Positions 60,533 through 64,000 of a DNA stretch of 64,000 nt are shown one piece after another. This DNA comes from SIG603 sp963611165 (GTDB lineage: Bacteria; Bacillota; Clostridia; Oscillospirales; Acutalibacteraceae), in the NCBI GenBank assembly GCA_963611165.1, contig CAVDQG010000001.1:67587-131586 (forward strand), in the 5' to 3' direction. The number at the start of each line of letters is the position of its first letter. Position 1 is the stretch's first letter. The position numbers were made by a program, and so were the translations under genes. The notes beneath the pieces were generated by a model. The model had not been told where the DNA came from. It did not search any database and was given only the letters and a program-made list of their open reading frames with translations.

Positions 60533-61678
60533 ATGAAAATCACAGATGTAAAACTTCGTTTTGCTAAGCATTATCTGTTCGTTCAGGTATATACCGACGC
60601 AGGCATAGTCGGTCTCGGTGAAGCTGGAAACTGGGGCTATCTTCAGGCAACGGCTTCCGCAATCGAGAAATTTGCCGATTACCTCATCGGAAAAGATCCT
60701 TTCCGCATAGAGGACTTTAACCAGAATTTTCTTCGCTCCGTCTACTTCCGCGGCTCTGTCATAATGAGTGCGATTTCCGCTATTGATATCGCACTCTGGG
60801 ACATCAAGGGCAAGGCTCTGGGCGTTCCCGTTTACGAGCTTCTCGGCGGCAAGACACGAGATAAAGTAAGAGTTTACGCATCCGTCATGCATGTCACCGA
60901 GAACATAGACGAGCTTGCAAAGCAATATGTTGACCTTAAAAACATGGGCTTCACAGCCGCAAAGATTTTCTGCAACGGCCCGATAAGCTCCCCTGACGGA
61001 AAGGGCGAGTTCTTCTCAAGCAGAATAGAACATGAAGTAAGCAAGGTCAAAGCGGCAAGAGAGGCTGTCGGAAACGACTTCGACTTCGTTCTCGAGTGCC
61101 ACAGAGGAATGACTCTCCCCGAGGCTGTCGCATTCGGCAGAGCGGTTGAGCCGTACCGCCCTATGGTGCTTGAAGACCCTGTTCCGCCCGACAACATCGA
61201 CACCATGGCAGAGGTAGCCTCAAAGGTCGGCGTGCCTATCGCAACGGGAGAAAGAGCAATCGATCTTCGTGAGTGCGAAATGCTCATGTCCCGCCACGCT
61301 TGCCAGTACATCCGCCCCGATGTATGCGCTGTCGGCGGTATCACAACAAGCAAGAAAATTGCGGCACTTGCCGAAGCTCATGATGTACTCGTCATTCCTC
61401 ACAATCCGCTCGGCCCTGTCTCCACGGCGGCATGCTTACAGATTTGCGCATCCATTCCTAATCTCGGCATTCAGGAATTACCGGGCTTCTGCTTAAACGG
61501 TGCAGAGGACGCCATGGTTAAAAATCCGCTCAAATTCGAGAACGGCTGTATGTTCATTCCCGATGCACCCGGAATCGGCGTAGAGCTCGCTGACAACGCA
61601 GAAGAGCTTTACCCCGCAAACGAGCGTGGAAGCAATGCCGCAAGAAGAGCATTTGACGGCTCTGTTAAGGACTGGTAA
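60533..61678 (+). CDS. Enolase-superfamily acid-sugar dehydratase (mandelate racemase subgroup)
   Basis: 381 residues. Capping domain then TIM barrel with Mg ligands Glu188, Glu214 and Glu240 (LECH, LEDP, TGER), His190, and the base His290 (PHNPLGPVST) paired with Asp263 (IRPDVC). The ECH third-strand motif and length fit gluconate/galactonate/mannonate dehydratases, which remove water from an acid sugar to give a 2-keto-3-deoxy acid. An exact substrate cannot be read from sequence. Last gene of the AraC-controlled operon; no KDG kinase or aldolase follows. AGAGGA precedes the ATG. Confidence 0.87.
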   Translation: MKITDVKLRFAKHYLFVQVYTDAGIVGLGEAGNWGYLQATASAIEKFADYLIGKDPFRIEDFNQNFLRSVYFRGSVIMSAISAIDIALWDIKGKALGVPVYELLGGKTRDKVRVYASVMHVTENIDELAKQYVDLKNMGFTAAKIFCNGPISSPDGKGEFFSSRIEHEVSKVKAAREAVGNDFDFVLECHRGMTLPEAVAFGRAVEPYRPMVLEDPVPPDNIDTMAEVASKVGVPIATGERAIDLRECEMLMSRHACQYIRPDVCAVGGITTSKKIAALAEAHDVLVIPHNPLGPVSTAACLQICASIPNLGIQELPGFCLNGAEDAMVKNPLKFENGCMFIPDAPGIGVELADNAEELYPANERGSNAARRAFDGSVKDW

Positions 61679-61737
61679 TTTCCAAGGCTCAAAATCTCAT
61701 TAACTGACAAAATAATCAACACACTTCCGAAAACCAA

Positions 61738-61778
61738 AATCCCCCGACGCCGAATTTGCAAACGGCGTCGGGGGATTT
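61738..61778. terminator. Terminator of the permease-esterase-dehydratase operon
   Basis: AATCCCCCGACGCCG / CGGCGTCGGGGGATT, a 15-bp perfect stem with a 10-base loop, the strongest hairpin of the window. A short T-tract follows on each strand. Confidence 0.9.
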
Positions 61779-61812
61779 GCTGTCTATTCATATTTACACA
61801 AACAGAAAGATT

Positions 61813-61837
61813 GGCACCAAAATTGCTAGCCGGTGCC
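61813..61837 (-). terminator. Likely terminator of the CHAP gene
   Basis: GGCACC / GGTGCC stem (6 bp, 13-base loop), followed on the minus strand by AATCTTTCTGTTT. Lies 45 bases past the CHAP stop. Weaker than other terminators here. Confidence 0.5.
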
Positions 61838-61882
61838 GACCTTTCCGTTAAAAATGTACGTCGTAATCTGAGTTATTGGAGG

Positions 61883-63304
61883 TTATTTATGGCATTTGCA
61901 CTTGCATTTGCCCTCACCTCTGCACTGCTGTACCTTCTCGCTCGAATAGCAGGTATAGCCGTGAATGTGACCCGTTGTCTCCGTCTGCTTGCAGATGAGC
62001 TTTCCGTCCTCATCGTAGCAATCGAAAGAGTGAACGTGTCCTGTCTGTTCCTGTCCGCAAACGGCGGTTTTCACCGTCTTGTAGCAGGCACATTTTTTCG
62101 GAAGAACACCGTAGCCGAGAATGCTTCCGTCATCTGGGCTGTAAGTATTCTCCTGAACGAAGTCGCTTGAATTTCCCTCGATGGTTTTAATCTCGGTGAT
62201 GTTTCCCTTTTTGTCTCTCTTGACGGATTCCACAATACCGACATGGTCGGCAAGTCCGTCACCGTCATATGTAAAAAAGATTATATCGCCGTATTTCGGC
62301 TCATAATCGCCCTTGCTTTCAAACATATTCTTTGCGGTCAAGGTGCTTACCCATCGGGGTGCGCTTGCCTCATAAGGAACCTCACTTGAGGGAATGTCCG
62401 CATAATTAAGGCAGAAAGAAACGAACATCGCACACCAGTCGGCATAAGGAGCGCCGTACCATGCGCCGTAGCGTGTGTATCCGAGTGCTCTGTCCTCGCC
62501 GTCCTCGTTTTCGGCTTCCTCAACCTCATAGTTATATTTGCTCTCACGGTAGCCTATCTGGCTTCTCGCAACCGTAACCAAATCTTTTGCCCAGTCGCCC
62601 GTGAGATTTCCGGGTAAGGTGCTCTCCCAGTTTGACTGCGACTCAAGGTCGGCAGATTTATTTGTGTAGCAAATGAGCGTGTGCTCGTGTTCTTCCTTAT
62701 CACATTTGAGAACCTTCTCGTAGCACTCGTCCGTGTGCTTGTGTGCCGTAACGGTCTCCTCGGAGGATTCGCTTGTCTCTGTTGTTTCAGCTGCCGGCTC
62801 CTCCTGCGGAACTTCATCAGAAAGTCCGCAAACAAGAACCTTTTCTACGCTGTAACAGCTCTCGTCATGAGTGTGGCCCTCGCTTTCCTCGAGTGTGCAG
62901 ATGAGGTTTCCCTCTTCGTCATAGCACTCCTCGCCGTGGGTGTGACCCTCGCTCTCTTCAAGACCGCAAATTAATGTGGTAACCGTTTCATAGCACTCGT
63001 CCGTGTGCACATGCACGGGAGCAGGCTCCGGCGTTGCTGTCGGCTCGGGAGTAGGCGTAGTGCTCGGTTCCTCCGTTTCCTCCAGCTTGCAGATAAGCTT
63101 CTTCTCGTAGCAATTCTCATCGTGCTTGTGCTCCTCATGACCGCAGGTCGGCGTGAGCTCCTCGTCTGCGCTTGCCGTAAAGACAAAGCCCAAGGAAAGC
63201 ACCATGGCAAGCGCCATAGTGAGCGATACAAAACGAACAGTATTCTTCTTTAACCGCTTGCCCGTTTTTTTCAGGCAAACGTGCTCATGGGATAGGATTC
63301 GCAT
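61883..63304 (-). CDS. Secreted CHAP-domain hydrolase flanked by His/Cys repeats
   Basis: 473 residues from the ATG at 63304 (GGAG 6 bases upstream; a TTG at 63319 is rejected). Signal peptide ends ASA-DEE near residue 47. Then about six repeats of the form H-x-H-x-x-x-C-Y-(7-11 residues)-C (HTDECYE, HGEECYDEEGNLIC and variants), broken by a Glu/Pro/Thr linker. The CHAP domain (about 240-405) has the catalytic Cys in DWCAMFVS and His in DHVGIVE. Two more repeats and a CKCKCHK tail follow. CHAP enzymes cut peptidoglycan amide bonds. The repeats look metal-binding (zinc or copper) and are common in Clostridia surface proteins. Coupled to the TetR gene, 12 bases downstream of its stop. Confidence 0.85.
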   Translation of the reverse strand: MRILSHEHVCLKKTGKRLKKNTVRFVSLTMALAMVLSLGFVFTASADEELTPTCGHEEHKHDENCYEKKLICKLEETEEPSTTPTPEPTATPEPAPVHVHTDECYETVTTLICGLEESEGHTHGEECYDEEGNLICTLEESEGHTHDESCYSVEKVLVCGLSDEVPQEEPAAETTETSESSEETVTAHKHTDECYEKVLKCDKEEHEHTLICYTNKSADLESQSNWESTLPGNLTGDWAKDLVTVARSQIGYRESKYNYEVEEAENEDGEDRALGYTRYGAWYGAPYADWCAMFVSFCLNYADIPSSEVPYEASAPRWVSTLTAKNMFESKGDYEPKYGDIIFFTYDGDGLADHVGIVESVKRDKKGNITEIKTIEGNSSDFVQENTYSPDDGSILGYGVLPKKCACYKTVKTAVCGQEQTGHVHSFDCYDEDGKLICKQTETTGHIHGYTCYSSEKVQQCRGEGKCKCKCHK

Positions 63305-63315
63305 TTTTTCTCCAA

Positions 63316-63975
63316 TCAAATCACATCCGACTCAAAATATGAGTCGCTTACGTCCCACACATCAACTCCAAGGTGATGGAAAAGATTTGCAAAGACGGTT
63401 TGGAAAAGTCTCTTTTCGATTATTTCTTCTTTTTTGAAAAATCCGAGATGTATTTTAACCGCAACCGAAACGGTATTATCAATCAAATTCGAAACCAAAA
63501 CATTCAAATGAATCTTTTGCGTAAGATTATAGGCTTCTCCCACCTTAGCTATGAATTTAACGAAATACTTGTAATTGAGTACCCTTTCATCGTGCAGTTC
63601 TTTGGTGTAGTATGCCGACTGATAGAATCTCCAATAGAAGATGGTCTTTTCGGGGTCATCCATAAGGAACTTCCAGTAATTTCTCCAGAGAAGAACGCAA
63701 GCCTTAACGGCGTCCTCTGTTGTGATTAACTCAAGCACGTTATGTTTAAGCGCATTATAAACACAATCGGCTATTTTCTTGTCGATTTCCATAAATGCCG
63801 ACTGCATCAAGTCCGGCAAATCGGAATAACACTGGTAGATATACGGGTCGCTGAGTCCGCATCCCGCCGACACTCTTCTCACGGTGCAGCGCTCCACGCC
63901 CTCAGTTGCCACGATATGGTAAGCCGATAACTGCAGCTTCTCTTTTAATTCCTGTTTAGTGTATTTTCCTGCCAT
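63316..63975 (-). CDS. TetR/AcrR-family regulator
   Basis: 219 residues. N-terminal TetR DNA-binding domain: LQLSAYHIVATEGVERCTVRRVSAG and helix-turn-helix GLSDPYIYQCYSDLPDLMQSAF. The C-terminal part is all-helical with aromatic residues (WRNYWKFLMDDPEKTIFYWRF) typical of a ligand pocket. It precedes the CHAP gene on the same strand with a 12-base spacer to the chosen start, so both form an operon. Its upstream region starts with a TATATATATATA run and is cut at the window end, so its promoter cannot be judged. Confidence 0.85.
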   Translation of the reverse strand: MAGKYTKQELKEKLQLSAYHIVATEGVERCTVRRVSAGCGLSDPYIYQCYSDLPDLMQSAFMEIDKKIADCVYNALKHNVLELITTEDAVKACVLLWRNYWKFLMDDPEKTIFYWRFYQSAYYTKELHDERVLNYKYFVKFIAKVGEAYNLTQKIHLNVLVSNLIDNTVSVAVKIHLGFFKKEEIIEKRLFQTVFANLFHHLGVDVWDVSDSYFESDVI

Positions 63976-64000
63976 GGCTGAACCCCTATATATATATATA

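Noticed and set aside
61813..61875. Possible riboswitch-like hairpin with downstream GGAGG on the plus strand
   Set aside because: No gene on that strand to control; better explained as terminator of the minus-strand CHAP gene.
61889..62170. Plus-strand frame starting MAFALAFALTS after a GGAGG site
   Set aside because: Looks like a signal peptide with a good ribosome site, but it is the exact complement of the Lys/Cys tail and repeats of the CHAP gene, so the hydrophobicity is a by-product.
63985..64000. TA dinucleotide run at the window end
   Set aside because: Low-complexity sequence cut by the edge; cannot be judged as promoter, repeat or contig end.

Overview
The window reads as a draft or metagenome-assembled scaffold from a low-to-medium-GC Gram-positive anaerobe, most likely a gut member of the Clostridia (Oscillospirales/Ruminococcaceae-like). 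The organism call is inference. It rests on strong AGGAGG-type ribosome sites with frequent TTG/GTG starts, a domain-swapped GH3 beta-glucosidase of the kind known from Ruminococcus and Butyrivibrio, His/Cys-repeat surface proteins, TagD/CDP-glycerol polymer genes, lipoproteins with a Gram-positive arrangement, and host-glycan enzymes (beta-glucuronidase, alpha-L-fucosidase). A run of 10 N at 56236-56245 marks a scaffold join. I saw no tRNA, rRNA, CRISPR array, insertion sequence or phage gene.

Region 1 (1-25.5 kb, all minus strand) is a Wzx/Wzy-type capsule or exopolysaccharide operon, read from a sigma-A promoter at 25.58 kb. The order is initiating phosphoglycosyltransferase, UDP-glucose dehydrogenase, GT2, GT4, Wzy-like polymerase, hexapeptide acyltransferase, CDP-glycerol-type transferase, two ATP-grasp ligases, GNAT acetyltransferase, an internal terminator-like hairpin, Wzx flippase, NAD-dependent epimerase, TagD-like cytidylyltransferase, an aldolase/Rossmann fusion, three polytopic GT-C-like proteins (two are tandem paralogues), a second very large Wzy-like protein, and a Wzz-like co-polymerase cut by the window edge. 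The gene content suggests a glucuronate-containing polymer carrying phospho-polyol and amino-acid-like or acyl decorations. The epimerase/cytidylyltransferase/aldolase-fusion block and the ATP-grasp pair are the least explained parts.

Region 2 (25.7-33.9 kb, minus) is a housekeeping run: ABC exporter, MurD, RNase R, NagA, a zinc-ribbon membrane protein and an FHA protein, ending at a clear terminator. Region 3 (34-51.3 kb) holds the GH3 beta-glucosidase on the plus strand, a VOC protein with a palindromic operator, a REP-like intergenic structure, a 1359-residue modular GH25 lysozyme, an MreB-like protein with a degenerate phosphate loop, ComF, RecD2, a Ser/Glu-tailed lipoprotein, and an operon of GH29 alpha-L-fucosidase with TldD and TldE.

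Region 4 (51.4-64 kb) holds a Loop-1-like beta-glucuronidase, a D-2-hydroxyacid dehydrogenase, an RlmD-type rRNA methyltransferase, the scaffold gap between a lipoprotein start and a cyclase-family protein, then an AraC regulator divergent from an anion permease/esterase/acid-sugar-dehydratase operon. It ends with a TetR regulator co-transcribed with a secreted CHAP hydrolase whose catalytic domain is flanked on both sides by His/Cys repeats. Glycan harvesting (GH3, GH2, GH29, NagA, and possibly the acid-sugar operon) and cell-envelope construction are the two themes.
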